The notes: generated from the letters alone by a model not told the origin. Shown: positions 17,061-29,474, counted from the first letter of the stretch. The stretch is DNA of 64,000 nucleotides from Microcoleus sp. FACHB-68 (GCF_014695715.1 NZ_JACJOT010000013.1:310001-374000), one strand, 5' to 3'. Translations and numbers: made by a program.

Positions 17061-18578
17061 TCACTTTGTTTTTAATGACTGCTCAGTTACTTCAGGTATA
17101 ATTTGCTGCTCATGTTTAGGGAAGTCTGATTTGCCGGTATTGCGGACATTCACAAGTTTGTTCAGCAAATTAAACCAAAAGGAGGAACCCATAGAAATCG
17201 CCAAGCCACTCACAATCCACCCCGCAATCTGCTTGAGATAAGGAATTTTCCATCCTTCTCTAAATTGTTGTCTCTGATTCGCTTTACTCCAGCCAATCGG
17301 GATAGAAACATCTGAAAGTGCCTCTCTCATTTCTGTTTTAAGCTTAGTTAAACCGGCTGCGGTTCCTTCTGGATTTCGAGTAACCACCTGCTCAGCATTT
17401 TGAACGATTGTTGCCCGCAAAACCGAATTTCTTGATAAACTCCCGACAATATGGAATGTATCGGTATTAGCAATTCCAGCTACGAGCAAGCCAATTAAAA
17501 TCGCCACACCTTTGGCATTGCGTTTATAAACCCCAGAAGCTCGATCCATTGAGCGATCAAACCAAGTTTCAATTTGAATTTGCAATTGAGTTAGATCATC
17601 CTCAATGCTTGCACTGCCACTTTTAACGCGGTTAGCGAGTTCGGATATACTATCTTTTAGAGACTTGGGTAAGGTATCAATTAATTTTGAAATTTCTATA
17701 TAAGTCGGACTCTCTGGATCGTTAACAGCTTGTTCAAATTCTGAATAAAGCTCAGGAGTTCTGGCAATGACTTGCATCACTTCTTGCAATTTTGGTTTAA
17801 GCGTTCCTAGCAATACTATTCTTTCATTGTCTCCAAAAATATCTTGTTTGAGTAATTGCAGCCGGCTCAAAAATATCTGGCTAGATGGATCATCTGCCGG
17901 CAACCCGATCTTGCAATTGCTAATATAAGTATCTAACTTATCAGACATCCGCTCAATGCTCATTTCCAAGGTAGTTCTTTCCGCTTTCAGATCCGCAACA
18001 ATTGTTTCAAGGCTTTGAGCGAACTTATTCAGCTCTTTTTCAACCAGTGCTTTGCTGTCTTCTGAAATACCGGCTTCCCTAACAAGTGATCCAATTTCTT
18101 GAAGCAATCGATCTTGCTTAAATTTCTCAACTCTGGCAAGACTCAGCAATTGAGCCAATTTCTTAATTTTTAAAGTGTCAATTAGCGTCCGCGCAAACGA
18201 TTCTGGCGGAATGTAAGAAGGGCCACTATCCTTATTACCAAAAATATCTCGATCTTTCGGCAACATCTGGCGACCCAGCTTAATGAACGTATCACTAATT
18301 TTGCGGAATGTTTTTGCCATCAGTCCTTTTGCTTCTTGATTAAGGTTTCTCAGCAAAGGATGATCGTAAAGTGAATTCGCCAGAGTTCGAGCTTTCTGAG
18401 CATTTTCATTGTCATTATTGCCGCCGGCAATTAACACTTCTATCGATTTTTTTAAATGTTCCGCTCTCCACTGTAATAAGGTGGAAATTAGTTCTTGAAT
18501 TTCGGAGGCGAGTAAGCTTAATATCAAGTAAATAAAAATTAAGCCAATCGCAATATCTAAAATTAAAGGAATGCTCAT
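17061..18578 (-). CDS. Large membrane-anchored coiled-coil protein of unknown function
   Basis: ATG at 18578 gives 505 residues and places a transmembrane helix at the very N-terminus (IPLILDIAIGLIFIYLILSLL). Then come about 330 mostly helical, charged residues, a second hydrophobic helix (VAILIGLLVAGIANTDTF) and a third near the C-terminus (IAGWIVSGLAISMGSSFWF). Conserved cyanobacterial proteins of this design exist, but I cannot assign a role. No neighbours suggest a pathway. Confidence 0.75.
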   Translation of the reverse strand: MSIPLILDIAIGLIFIYLILSLLASEIQELISTLLQWRAEHLKKSIEVLIAGGNNDNENAQKARTLANSLYDHPLLRNLNQEAKGLMAKTFRKISDTFIKLGRQMLPKDRDIFGNKDSGPSYIPPESFARTLIDTLKIKKLAQLLSLARVEKFKQDRLLQEIGSLVREAGISEDSKALVEKELNKFAQSLETIVADLKAERTTLEMSIERMSDKLDTYISNCKIGLPADDPSSQIFLSRLQLLKQDIFGDNERIVLLGTLKPKLQEVMQVIARTPELYSEFEQAVNDPESPTYIEISKLIDTLPKSLKDSISELANRVKSGSASIEDDLTQLQIQIETWFDRSMDRASGVYKRNAKGVAILIGLLVAGIANTDTFHIVGSLSRNSVLRATIVQNAEQVVTRNPEGTAAGLTKLKTEMREALSDVSIPIGWSKANQRQQFREGWKIPYLKQIAGWIVSGLAISMGSSFWFNLLNKLVNVRNTGKSDFPKHEQQIIPEVTEQSLKTK

Positions 18579-18806
18579 TTGATTCAAAACTCCAGTCTGA
18601 ACAGCCACCCGCACACGCTCGGCAGTTTGACGAGCCTTCGGTACTATACGGCAGAATGGGGAAAGTTCTTAAATAGTTTAAACAAAATTAAAGCCGGCAC
18701 ACCGTAGTGCAACCATTGTTCCGGCTTCCCAACTATAAAAAAACTAAATAAAGAGAGCAGTGCCGGCGCGATCCTGCAAGCAAGTATCATCACCGGCACT
18801 GGCAAC

Positions 18807-19700
18807 TTAAGCGATAAACTCAGATCCCACCAGCATCGAACCGATCCCAGTGTCAGTAAAGATTTCTAACAGCAAGGCGTGGGGAAGGCGACCGTCGATA
18901 ATATGAGCGGCTTTAACGCCTTGGGCAAGTGAACGCACACAACATTTTACCTTGGGAATCATCCCGCCGGCGACGATGCCAGTTTCGATCAAATCTCGTG
19001 CGTCTTGAATACTCAACTTGGGAATTAATGTGGATGGGTCTTTATAATCCCTCAAGATGCCGGCAGTATCGGTCAGTAAAATCAATTTTTCTGCACCTAA
19101 AGCAGCCGCAAGTTCACCGGCAACCGTATCCGCGTTGATATTATAAGCTTGACCTTCTAAATCTGCCGCCACACTAGAGACAACCGGGATATAACCGCCG
19201 TTAACCAACGATTCTAAAAGATTGATTTTCACACTGGTTACTTCGCCAACAAAGCCAATGCCTTCTTGACCTTCGGGACGTGCATTAAACAAATTACCAT
19301 CCTTGCCGCACAGTCCCACGGCCTGTCCGCCGGCACGGTTAATCAGAGAAACCAGTTCTTTATTCACCCGACCAACTAAAACCATCTCCACAACATCCAT
19401 CGTGGCAGCGTCAGTCACGCGCAAACCGTTCTTAAATTGCGGTTCAATGCCTAGTTTATCTAACCAGCTGTTAATTTCCGGGCCACCGCCGTGAACCACA
19501 ACAGGTCGAATGCCGACACAGGACAAAAAAACGATATCGCGGATGACTTTGTCTTTGAGCGTGCTATCTTTCATCGCCGCGCCGCCATATTTGACAACAA
19601 CCGTGCGACCGGCAAACTGCTGGATATAAGGCAGTGCTTCACTCAGCACTCGCACCCGCGTGGCTTCAGCTTGCTGAAAGTATTCGTGTTCGGAGAGCAT
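18807..19700 (-). CDS. argB: Acetylglutamate kinase
   Basis: ATG at 19700 gives 297 residues. Family signatures are [20 protein letters not shown], the [13 protein letters not shown] block and [16 protein letters not shown]. It phosphorylates N-acetylglutamate, the second step of arginine synthesis. In cyanobacteria the enzyme is relieved from arginine inhibition by the PII protein, and the C-terminal segment involved in that contact is complete. Next on the same strand upstream is aroK, about 90 nt away, but the pathways are unrelated. Confidence 0.97.
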   Translation of the reverse strand: MLSEHEYFQQAEATRVRVLSEALPYIQQFAGRTVVVKYGGAAMKDSTLKDKVIRDIVFLSCVGIRPVVVHGGGPEINSWLDKLGIEPQFKNGLRVTDAATMDVVEMVLVGRVNKELVSLINRAGGQAVGLCGKDGNLFNARPEGQEGIGFVGEVTSVKINLLESLVNGGYIPVVSSVAADLEGQAYNINADTVAGELAAALGAEKLILLTDTAGILRDYKDPSTLIPKLSIQDARDLIETGIVAGGMIPKVKCCVRSLAQGVKAAHIIDGRLPHALLLEIFTDTGIGSMLVGSEFIA

Positions 19701-19790
19701 GGGGTAACAATTATGCAAACAGGATTGAATTGCAGTTTATCGGCTGAGGGTGCGGCTCAACAATCTCTTGATGATGCAATTTATTGCGGA

Positions 19791-20351
19791 TTAATTTGAC
19801 TCAGCCGCACTCGCAACCTCTGATTTAAGAACTTTGCGAATTTCCTCAAGCACTCGCGGTGCAAGTTGTTGTGGCGTCTCACCGGCACCCGTGATGATGT
19901 GTACATCCGCTTGCGCGTACAGGCGTTGCCGGCTCTCGTAAAGGCTGTGCAGCTTTGCCAAAGGGTCAGGATCTCTTAACAAAGGCCGGGTGGTATCCTG
20001 GCGCAAACGCTCATAAAGTTGTTCCACCGGCACGTCTAGCCACACCACAATGCCGTAATGCAGGTAACTCCAGTTTTGCTGCCGCAGCACAATCCCGCCG
20101 CCGGTGGAGATCACTAACTTTTTATAAGCCGCCACTTCCCCCAAAACTTTGGTTTCCGTCTGTCGAAACGCTTCTTCCCCCTCCGTCTCAAACATCTCTG
20201 CAATTGACTGGCCGGCAACCTGCTCAACTAACTCATCCGTATCCACAAACCGATAGCCGAGCTGCTTGGCCAATATACGCCCCACCGTTGTTTTGCCGGC
20301 ACCCATCATGCCAACCAAATATAAATTCACCCCTTTTAATAAGTCGCTCAC
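19791..20351 (-). CDS. aroK: Shikimate kinase
   Basis: 186 residues with Walker A GMMGAGKTTVGR (15-26), the shikimate-binding DTDELVE and FRQTE segments, and the ISTGGGIVLR motif (GGG) typical of the family. It phosphorylates shikimate in aromatic amino-acid synthesis in the cytosol. Length and motifs are complete. It lies upstream of argB on the same strand. Confidence 0.97.
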   Translation of the reverse strand: MSDLLKGVNLYLVGMMGAGKTTVGRILAKQLGYRFVDTDELVEQVAGQSIAEMFETEGEEAFRQTETKVLGEVAAYKKLVISTGGGIVLRQQNWSYLHYGIVVWLDVPVEQLYERLRQDTTRPLLRDPDPLAKLHSLYESRQRLYAQADVHIITGAGETPQQLAPRVLEEIRKVLKSEVASAAESN

Positions 20352-20681
20352 AGACTTTATTTCTCCGTTAATGCTTGTCTTCTTCTATCCGTTTTTTTTA
20401 TCTTATCATTATAATTTATTTGGTTTTTTTGAATTTCTTAATCTAAATTCAATTTGGATTTTTCCCGCTTAAAATATAAATATTTTCTATAATTAATTTA
20501 GTTTAATCCCAATCCAGCTACCTATTTTGAGTTAAAATGAAGTAGCCTGAACAAAAACTATCCAGTTAATCTAGACTAACCAGACACAGCTTATAATAAA
20601 AATTTTTCCCAATCCCTTGTCAATAAAATTTCAACTTTTAGCAAAGCGTTTAAGAGCCACCAACAATTAACCAAATTTGCG
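20352..20681. other. AT-rich divergent promoter region
   Basis: Spacer between aroK (minus) and the TPR-like gene (plus). Very T-rich near 20385-20480, with no gene. Promoters for both flanking genes should lie here, but no single consensus box stands out. Confidence 0.35.
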
Positions 20682-21209
20682 ATGAATTCCGAAACTTTAG
20701 AGCTTGTCAGAACCGAATATGAAGCCGGCAAAATTGCCTTTGAGAGCGGCCAGTACCGCCAATCCGTGCAGCATTTACAAAAAGCCAGTGCCCTTGTAGA
20801 GCGCACTTCCAGCTTAGGGGGAGACGTGCAGATTTGGCTAGTCACAGCCTACGAAGCAGCCGGTCAACGTGCAGAAGCGATCGCCCTGTGCAACCAGCTA
20901 ACCCATCACCCGCATTTAGACACCCGCAAACAAGGACGCCGGTTGCTTTACATCTTGGAAGCGCCTAGACTCAATACCCGTCCTGAATGGCTGGTTCAAA
21001 TCCCTGACTTAACTGCCTTGGAGGAAAGTGAGGCAAATGCTCGCCAAACCAGCATTCCCCCGGCTAAAAGCTCCAAATCTCAACGCCCAAAAGCAGAAGT
21101 TGAGCCGGTCGATCTGAGCCAAGTCAATACAAAAGACAATCGATTTATCTGGCTGGCGCTGATTGTTACAGTTCTAACCCTGGGGAGCTTGCTGTTAATG
21201 AGCCGGTAA
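20682..21209 (+). CDS. TPR-like protein with C-terminal membrane anchor
   Basis: 175 residues. Two helical repeats with TPR spacing (AGKIAFESGQYRQSVQHLQK and WLVTAYEAAGQRAEAIAL) are followed by a Pro/Ser/Lys-rich linker (105-145) and one C-terminal transmembrane helix (IWLALIVTVLTLGSLLLMSR). This tail-anchored layout suggests a membrane-tethered scaffold. The function is unknown. It is convergent with the HEAT-repeat gene. Confidence 0.75.
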   Translation: MNSETLELVRTEYEAGKIAFESGQYRQSVQHLQKASALVERTSSLGGDVQIWLVTAYEAAGQRAEAIALCNQLTHHPHLDTRKQGRRLLYILEAPRLNTRPEWLVQIPDLTALEESEANARQTSIPPAKSSKSQRPKAEVEPVDLSQVNTKDNRFIWLALIVTVLTLGSLLLMSR

Positions 21210-21220
21210 GCTGCAAACTC

Positions 21221-21877
21221 CTAAAGCAAACCTTCTAGCACTGCTGCCACCACCCGATGATCCTGATCCACTCTCAACCGGCTCAGGGCATCCCTTGCAT
21301 CTGCATCGTCAAATCTTCTCAGAACCCTAGCCACTCGCACGCGAATGCGCCACTCATCTGAGCTAACTAACATTAGCAGTTGTTGCAATCCTGCCGCTTG
21401 TTCCGTCTTGCCGGCAAGCGATCCAAATCCATCCACCGCCCCTTCCTGTACCGTCAAATCTGAATCTGCCAGCGCCTCAATACACACTTCTAACAAAATA
21501 TCGGGGTAGGGCATTTCGATAAAAGCAGCCAAAATACTGCGACGGATCAGCCAATGCGCGTTTGCCCGAAAGACTTGCAGCAGATACGGAACAGCGGCTT
21601 CCCCATACAGAGACAGCGAGTTTGCAGCTTCAGCCCGCACATTGTAATCGTTATCGTGTTTCACCAGATCAACTAAAGCGTCAAAAGCTTCTGGTGTTTG
21701 TTTGCGCCCTAATCCCATCGCCACAAACGAACGCACCAAAAATTCTGGATCTCGCAATTTGGTTTTCAGCAGGGGAACCGCAACCTCCGAATCATAGCCT
21801 CTCAATGCGGTCAGTGCTCTCATCCGGGCTTGAGAATCAGAACTCTTGAGGTCGGCTTTAATTTGATAAATATCCAT
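21221..21877 (-). CDS. HEAT-repeat protein, phycobilisome-lyase-like
   Basis: 218 residues made of about six HEAT repeats of the PBS-lyase type (for example AVPLLKTKLRDPEFLVRSFV, AFDALVDLVKHDNDYNVRAE, VRVARVLRRF). Members include CpcE/CpcF bilin lyases and NblB-like proteins, but many are general scaffolds, and no phycobiliprotein gene is nearby. I therefore call it only a HEAT-repeat protein. The start follows a poor purine stretch, but the first repeat is intact. Confidence 0.8.
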   Translation of the reverse strand: MDIYQIKADLKSSDSQARMRALTALRGYDSEVAVPLLKTKLRDPEFLVRSFVAMGLGRKQTPEAFDALVDLVKHDNDYNVRAEAANSLSLYGEAAVPYLLQVFRANAHWLIRRSILAAFIEMPYPDILLEVCIEALADSDLTVQEGAVDGFGSLAGKTEQAAGLQQLLMLVSSDEWRIRVRVARVLRRFDDADARDALSRLRVDQDHRVVAAVLEGLL

Positions 21878-22093
21878 ACTGCTTTTGTCAAAAATTATGA
21901 GGTGCCTCTTTACTTTAGTTTACAAAACCGGCAGGGGTGATCGGCTTTTAGGAAGAGGATGCCAAAGTAGCCAGTTATACCCTGTCGGCAACCTGACCCT
22001 GAATCAAACCCGTTTGAGAGGATTGCCCTTGCCAAAATAGATTAAGGTTGTGCAACACGACTTGAGATGAGATGCCGGCTCTATCCCAGGCAT

Positions 22094-22118
22094 TAAAAAA
22101 CACCTCTAATGAGGTGTT
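22094..22118 (-). terminator. Rho-independent terminator
   Basis: On the minus strand, perfect 8-bp arms AACACCTC and GAGGTGTT with a 4-nt loop are followed directly by a run of T. It lies just downstream of the 40-residue membrane protein gene ending at 22152, which supports that small gene as expressed. Confidence 0.75.
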
Positions 22119-22151
22119 CGATTGGCTCTAAAAGATCAATCAGCTTATGCT

Positions 22152-22274
22152 TCAATGGGCAGAGCCATTCCCGTGGTAATTATCTGTATCATAGAATCCG
22201 TTTTTCGTGCCAAAAAACAGTGTTGCCACGATAAACACACCCGTCAATACCAGCAGAATTAACTTGACATCCAT
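22152..22274 (-). CDS. 40-residue single-span membrane protein
   Basis: A complete small gene starts [20 protein letters not shown], giving one transmembrane helix at 3-21, and continues [19 protein letters not shown] to the stop. The short conserved-looking soluble tail, rich in Gly, Asn, Asp and His, is typical of cyanobacterial mini-proteins linked to thylakoid complexes, but I cannot name it. Its own terminator lies 34 nt downstream. It is shorter than most gene finders accept. Confidence 0.65.
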   Translation of the reverse strand: MDVKLILLVLTGVFIVATLFFGTKNGFYDTDNYHGNGSAH

Positions 22275-22408
22275 GTTTTGTCCCAAATTCGTCTGTTTCA
22301 ATTGCCCAGAGAAATTCTAGGTACTTGTGCAAAAATTCGCTCAAACTCTGTCGAGAGCAAAAGTCTGGCAATTTAGACAAGACCCGAACCCTTCAGGTAC
22401 AAATTACT

Positions 22409-23026
22409 ATGAATGTAACGCAGTCCGAGCGGATCGTAGAACCTTCGTGGTTGGCGCGTCCATCTACAGAAGTAGCACCAGACTTACTGGGTTGCACCCT
22501 GGTGCGGCAGTTGGCCGACGGGCAAACAATTCGAGGGATGATTGTAGAAACTGAAGCTTACGGGCCGGGAGATCCTGCCTGTCATGCTTACCGGCGACGC
22601 ACTCCGCGCAATCAGGTGATGTTTGGGCCGGCAGGGATGAGTTACGTCTATTTAATCTACGGAATTTACCACTGCTTCAACATTGTCACCGATCTCGACG
22701 GCGTGCCCAGCGCTGTCTTGGTTCGCGCCTTACTGCTGGAAACGATGCCGCCTTGGATTGACGCACGGCAAATCACCAAACCCGATCGCCTTGCCGCCGG
22801 CCCTGGTAAACTTTGCCTTGCGCTGCAAATTGACCTGAGTTTAACCGCCATAGAGCTACGTGCCGGCCAACCCCTGTGGTTAGAGCATCGTAGCCCTAAA
22901 TTTCAGCAAGATAGGGAATCTGGGGCAATCAGCTTTGTGCAAAAAACCCGCATCGGTATCACTGCCGGCGCTGAATTGCCTTGGCGGTGGTATGTCGCAA
23001 AGTGTCCGGCTGTTTCCAGACTTTAA
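22409..23026 (+). CDS. DNA-3-methyladenine glycosylase (AAG/MPG family)
   Basis: ATG at 22409 gives 205 residues. Motifs include [25 protein letters not shown] (catalytic Glu and substrate pocket), [19 protein letters not shown] and a conserved RLAAGPGKL. This family excises alkylated and deaminated purines during base-excision repair. The length is normal. Its stop overlaps the stop of the convergent GerMN lipoprotein gene by 4 nt. Confidence 0.93.
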   Translation: MNVTQSERIVEPSWLARPSTEVAPDLLGCTLVRQLADGQTIRGMIVETEAYGPGDPACHAYRRRTPRNQVMFGPAGMSYVYLIYGIYHCFNIVTDLDGVPSAVLVRALLLETMPPWIDARQITKPDRLAAGPGKLCLALQIDLSLTAIELRAGQPLWLEHRSPKFQQDRESGAISFVQKTRIGITAGAELPWRWYVAKCPAVSRL

Positions 23027-23592
23027 AGCAGAATTTCTTTGCCTTGTTCAGTGAAACGAACAATTTTGATTTTCCAGTCTGGGTTACTGGTTAACGTTTT
23101 ATTCAAACTGTTGAATAAGGCAAATTGTTCGCAACTTGATAGCGAAACAAGCTTGCGTTTAGAATCAGGCGCAACGCGAAAATCAACCGTAGCCACACCC
23201 GTTGCCGGTTCAACATTAACGCGATAACCGGCTAAATCAAAGTCGCCGGTGTCATACTTTTCTAGTACCTTTCCAACCGCAGCTTCTAGTTGTTGATCTG
23301 CCGGCACCGCAACTTTTTTAGGAAGTACCGTCTCACATTGACTGTCTGCTTCATAAACTGTCACATTCACAGTATTTTGAGACGACGCATTCAAAGGCTG
23401 GCTGCCGGTTACAGTTTTACCCTCAGATTCATCTGGGGAGGGCTTTGCTGTGGGACTGACTGAATTTGAGGGAGTGGGATTCTGCAAGGAATTATTACTG
23501 CCAAGGTTGCTGGGAGGAGGGGTGCAGCTACCCAAACCGATTAAAAGCAGGCTGGAAATCAGGGCCGTCAGATATTTTTGGGGAATGTTCAT
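23023..23592 (-). CDS. GerMN-domain lipoprotein
   Basis: 189 residues. A signal peptide ends in lipobox LGSC (C23), then there is a Ser/Pro/Asn-rich linker to about 70, and a GerMN domain ([19 protein letters not shown] ... [16 protein letters not shown]). GerMN domains occur in spore germination and in envelope proteins of many bacteria, and cyanobacterial versions are lipoproteins of unclear role, probably peptidoglycan-associated. It is convergent with the glycosylase gene. Confidence 0.85.
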   Translation of the reverse strand: MNIPQKYLTALISSLLLIGLGSCTPPPSNLGSNNSLQNPTPSNSVSPTAKPSPDESEGKTVTGSQPLNASSQNTVNVTVYEADSQCETVLPKKVAVPADQQLEAAVGKVLEKYDTGDFDLAGYRVNVEPATGVATVDFRVAPDSKRKLVSLSSCEQFALFNSLNKTLTSNPDWKIKIVRFTEQGKEILL

Positions 23593-23784
23593 CGGTGCCT
23601 CAATAAAAAATGAGCGATTCGTCGAGCTGTTATTTAAGTGCTACAGCGGATTGTGTTGTAATCCCTAGACAGTTAGCATAGATATTAGCGGGTTCCTTCT
23701 GACGAAACCGATGTTGAATTTTGCGTATTTTATGAATCTAAGTCCATCATCTAACACTATTAAACTCCTCTAGCCTGAGTGGTC

Positions 23785-23815
23785 ATGTCTCCCAGCGCGG
23801 GGGAGACGTAGGAGG
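23785..23815 (+). promoter_or_regulatory. Hairpin abutting a strong ribosome site ahead of mgtE relic
   Basis: GTCTCCC (23787-23793) pairs perfectly with GGGAGAC (23801-23807). A GGAGG ribosome site follows 3 nt later, 5 nt before the ATG at 23820. The position suggests translational control in the ancestral gene, but it does not match the M-box or other Mg riboswitch folds as far as I can see. Confidence 0.45.
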
Positions 23816-23819
23816 TTTT

Positions 23820-24746
23820 ATGGTCACTCAAGAAGCGCCTATTTCTATTTCCAATATTGCCGACTTAAATCAGTTGAAATCCCAGATGAATCAACTGCCG
23901 GCGGTGGATGTGGGAGATTACATTGTAGAACTGTCTCCAGAACGTCGGGCAATTTCATTTCGCTTGCGGAATAAATCCCAGGCAATTGATGTTTTTGAAT
24001 ATCTGCCGGCAGAGGTACAGGAAGAGTTGAGCGGTTGGCTGCACGATGTGCAAGTGTGTCAGATTGTAGAAGCAACGACCAAGATAAGGAAATTTTTTAC
24101 TACGCCTACCTCACCGACAACAACCGCAAACTAATTCCGGTTGTGTCGTTGCGGCAGCTGTTGTTTTCCCATCCAACAGCCCAGATCCAGGATATTTCTA
24201 ACGATGGCATGATCAAAATCGGCACCGATATGCCCCAGGAAGAAGTGGCGCAACGGATGAAGCGCTAGGACATAATTGTGCTGCCGGTGGTGAATCGCAA
24301 AGACCGGCTGGTTGGGATGATCACGATTGACGACGTGGTGGACATTCTGGAAGAAGAAGCCACGGAAGACATCCAAAAACTAGCTGGTGTCAACGGTGGG
24401 AACCAAGCGGCGCTTTCTGCCCCGATGGTGACACTTCGCAAGCGTCTGCCGTGGCTGTTGGGCATCATGGGGCTGTATATTGGCGCGGCGAGTGGGATTG
24501 CACCTTTTCAGACAGTCATCGCTCAAGTGCCGGTTTTGGCCGTGATTATACCCATTAGTGATGGGGATTAATGTCTTTGTTGCAGTCACTTTAGGAACGA
24601 TTCTGCCAATGGGACTTAAGCGCTTAAAGCTAGAACCCGCGCTGATCAGCGGCCCTTTGCTAACTACATTATTAGATGCCGTTGGGTTTATGATTTTCCT
24701 GTCGCTGATTTGGGTATCTCTGAACATCCTCCATTTACAGCCCTGA
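23820..24746 (+). pseudogene. mgtE: Decayed magnesium transporter mgtE
   Basis: Three disjoint pieces read as MgtE. An N-domain (to VCQIVEA, about 24072) is followed by a deletion of roughly 80 codons and a frame change into a CBS domain (KEIFYYAYLTDNNRKLIPVV). That domain is broken by TAG at 24266-24268 before LPVVNRKDRLVGMITIDDV. The first membrane helix follows (LPWLLGIMGLYIGAASGIAP). A second deletion after VLAVIIPIS removes several helices before INVFVAVTLGTILPMGLKRL. Intact MgtE is about 450 residues. With two deletions, a nonsense codon and frame changes, no functional channel can be made. Confidence 0.88.
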
Positions 24747-24833
24747 CACAAACCAGTAAAAAGAGAAAGGAAACCGCAAGAATTCTCCCTTGTCCCTTTT
24801 CCGTTTTCTCTTTTCCTTCATCCCTATTTTTGC

Positions 24834-25823
24834 ATGGCTACAACGACTTGGACGCGCCGGCACATTCTTTCTCTGGCTGATTTTGTTTCAGAGGAATACA
24901 ATACTGTCCTGCAAACGGCTGCAAGTTTTCAGGAAGTCCTTTCCCGACGCTTGAAGAAAGTGCCCACTTTGCAGGGTCAATTGGTGGCGAATTTGTTTTT
25001 TGAACCGTCCACCCGAACTCGTAGCAGCTTTGAACTGGCAGCAAAGCGGCTGTCGGCTGATACGCTGAATTTTGCCCCCGGTACGTCTTCCCTGACCAAA
25101 GGGGAGACAATTTTGGATACGGCGAAGACTTATCTGGCAATGGGATGTGACATGATGGTGATTCGTCACAAGCAAGCCGGTGTGCCTCAAGCGATTGCCG
25201 ATGAGATGGATCGCCTAGACTCACGCGTTGGGATTCTTAATGCCGGTGATGGCCAGCATGAACATCCTTCACAAGGATTGCTGGATCTGTTCACGATTTG
25301 TTCTTTATTAGATCCTCAGCGGCCTCATTTAGAACTGCTTGCCGGCAAAAAAATTGCGATTGTCGGCGATATTTTGCATTCGCGGGTGGCGCGGTCGAAT
25401 ATTTGGAGTTTAACGGCAACCGGCGCAGAGGTGCATCTTGCCGGCCCTCCAACCCTCCTGCCCCAGCTATTTGCAGATTTCGGCACCGGCAGAGCGGGTA
25501 AACTCTTTCTGCATTGGACAATAGAGCCGGCTTTACAAGATGCGGATTTTGTGATGACATTGCGCCTGCAAAAAGAGCGAATGGATCAAAATTTGTTGCC
25601 AAGTTTGCGGGAGTATCATCAACGGTTTGGCATTACTCGTGAACGCTTGAAACTGTGCAAACCGAATGTCAAAGTTTTACATCCAGGGCCGGTTAATCGG
25701 GGGGTTGAAATCTCTTCTGACTTAATGGATGACCCTGAATTTAGCTTGATTTCCCAACAGGTAACCAGTGGCGTTGCGGTTCGCATGGCGTTGCTTTACC
25801 TGATGGGTGGCGGGAAAGCTTAA
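24834..25823 (+). CDS. pyrB: Aspartate carbamoyltransferase catalytic subunit
   Basis: 329 residues with the carbamoyl-phosphate motif [12 protein letters not shown], the [16 protein letters not shown] segment, [17 protein letters not shown] and the C-terminal [11 protein letters not shown]. It catalyses the committed step of pyrimidine synthesis, as a trimer. Note that a pyrC gene is present 13 kb away in the acquired region. It is followed by moaE after about 100 nt. Confidence 0.97.
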   Translation: MATTTWTRRHILSLADFVSEEYNTVLQTAASFQEVLSRRLKKVPTLQGQLVANLFFEPSTRTRSSFELAAKRLSADTLNFAPGTSSLTKGETILDTAKTYLAMGCDMMVIRHKQAGVPQAIADEMDRLDSRVGILNAGDGQHEHPSQGLLDLFTICSLLDPQRPHLELLAGKKIAIVGDILHSRVARSNIWSLTATGAEVHLAGPPTLLPQLFADFGTGRAGKLFLHWTIEPALQDADFVMTLRLQKERMDQNLLPSLREYHQRFGITRERLKLCKPNVKVLHPGPVNRGVEISSDLMDDPEFSLISQQVTSGVAVRMALLYLMGGGKA

Positions 25824-25929
25824 GGGCCGGCAATATCAAGGAATTGCAAGGGGAAAGGGTTATCAATTGCAGTCATTTAGGCATTAATCAAGCAAAATAG
25901 ATCCACTAGCCCTTAAGTAGCTCAATGCC

Positions 25930-26418
25930 ATGAATCTTGGAACCACATTTCCCCTAAGCGCACCCATTCAACCCCACGCCGGGGATAGTTTTGCCATCAC
26001 GTTTGCGCCCCTGTCCCTAGAAGAAGTCTACGCCCTGGCAGACGATCCGGGTAATGGGGCGGTGGTTGTTATGAGTGGCATGGTTCGCAACAAAACCGAT
26101 GGCAAGCCGGTGGTTGCCTTGGAATATCAGGCGTATGAACCGATGGCATTGCGGGTGTTTGAGCAAATTGCTGCCGAGATCCGCAAAACCTGGCCAGATG
26201 TGAATCGGGTGGTAATCCATCATCGCACAGGCCGGTTGCAAATTGGGGAAATCAGCGTACTGGTGGCAGTTGGCTGTCCTCATCGTTCAGAAGCCTTTGA
26301 GGCGTGCCGGTATGCTATAGATACGCTTAAACACCAGGCACCCATATGGAAAAAAGAGCATTGGGAAGATGGTTCGAGCAGTTGGGTTAGTATTGGAGCG
26401 TGTGAACAAAACTGCTGA
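25930..26418 (+). CDS. moaE: Molybdopterin synthase catalytic subunit
   Basis: 162 residues; the MoaE core starts near residue 22. Motifs are GAVVVMSGMVRNKTDGKPV, LEYQAYEPMA, HRTGRLQIGE, VAVGCPHRSEAFEACRYAID and the active-site lysines in APIWKKEHWEDGSSSW. It inserts sulfur into precursor Z with MoaD. The 3' end is of special interest, because a second copy of the last 34 codons occurs at 41401-41502. Confidence 0.95.
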   Translation: MNLGTTFPLSAPIQPHAGDSFAITFAPLSLEEVYALADDPGNGAVVVMSGMVRNKTDGKPVVALEYQAYEPMALRVFEQIAAEIRKTWPDVNRVVIHHRTGRLQIGEISVLVAVGCPHRSEAFEACRYAIDTLKHQAPIWKKEHWEDGSSSWVSIGACEQNC

Positions 26419-26651
26419 GTGCTTGTCTAAAGGCTGCGGGAGTAAAGCCGGCACTGGTGGATCTTGTAGGGCATTTGTAGAGCAATTTGGCTATGCCGGT
26501 GGTTGACTTCGCCTACTCTACAAGGTCACTTGGTAGATTTTCCAAAATCTCCAAACTCTCATATTCATTGTGATGTTCACGAGCCATTAATTTCTCTTGA
26601 GCAAGCCAGAGCGATTGAACAAACACTGCATTTTAATCACAAACTCGGTTA

Positions 26652-26792
26652 GAAATCTATCGTCAAGCAATGGGGGTTCCTTGGATGACCCAGAGTGAAA
26701 TTGCTCAATGTATTCCGCCGGCATTCACACGCTGGATTGCAAATCAACTGCTGAATCAATTGAGCAATTATGATATTTACAATCGTTTATGA
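26652..26792 (+). pseudogene. C-terminal relic of a cytosine-5 methyltransferase
   Basis: A 46-codon open stretch reads EIYRQAMGVPWMTQSEIAQC then IPPAFTRWIANQLLNQL, stop. This matches the C-terminus of a Dcm-type subfamily (usually AMGIDWM..REL.QAIPPAYT.WIG). Nothing upstream continues the gene, so it is a fragment. Confidence 0.6.
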
Positions 26793-26854
26793 ATGAAAGG
26801 ATTATTTATATTCATTCGTTTAGATTGCTCTACCTTGTGGCAGATGTGTAAGCC

Positions 26855-26980
26855 CGTCGGCTGAGTCCGCTGGAGCTGTCGTTACACCTAGGGGTGTCTC
26901 AGCATCATGTGAGCTTTGTGGAAAGTAGCCGCGCTCAACCAGAGCGTTTACAGGCTCACTATGGGGCTATTGGTAACTAA
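26855..26980 (+). pseudogene. Helix-turn-helix relic (MmyB/XRE type)
   Basis: The 41-codon stretch RRLSPLELSLHLGVSQHHVS then FVESSRAQPERL matches the first HTH of regulators that usually read RRRLSPLELSLRLGVSQRHLS. There is no start, and a stop comes after 41 codons. It lies just upstream of katG. Confidence 0.6.
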
Positions 26981-27134
26981 TTGTTTCAAATCACAAATTC
27001 ATTGTTTCAAAGCATAACGTTAATTATATTTTTTTTCGATTATTTGTTCATCGATTACCCCAGTAATTACCATGTGCTAGTTGTTGGCACTACCCGCAGG
27101 ACATCAAAAAAACTTACACCACACACCTCGATAG

Positions 27135-29372
<2,238 letters not shown>

Positions 29373-29436
29373 GCCTAGTATCAACTACGCTAACTTGCAG
29401 TAATTTTGAACGCGAGTAGAAGCCAGAGACAAAAAT

Positions 29437-29474
29437 GAGAGCGGCGTTTCAACTTTTCTTGAAACGCCGCTCTC
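29437..29474 (+). terminator. Strong hairpin terminator of katG
   Basis: A perfect 16-bp stem (arms starting GAGAGCGGCG and ending CGCCGCTCTC) with a 6-nt loop lies 65 nt after the katG stop. A T-run after it is weak, but the stem is exceptionally stable. Confidence 0.7.

Noticed and set aside
23785-23809. Magnesium riboswitch upstream of mgtE
   Set aside because: Only one simple hairpin is present; the larger M-box fold is not visible.
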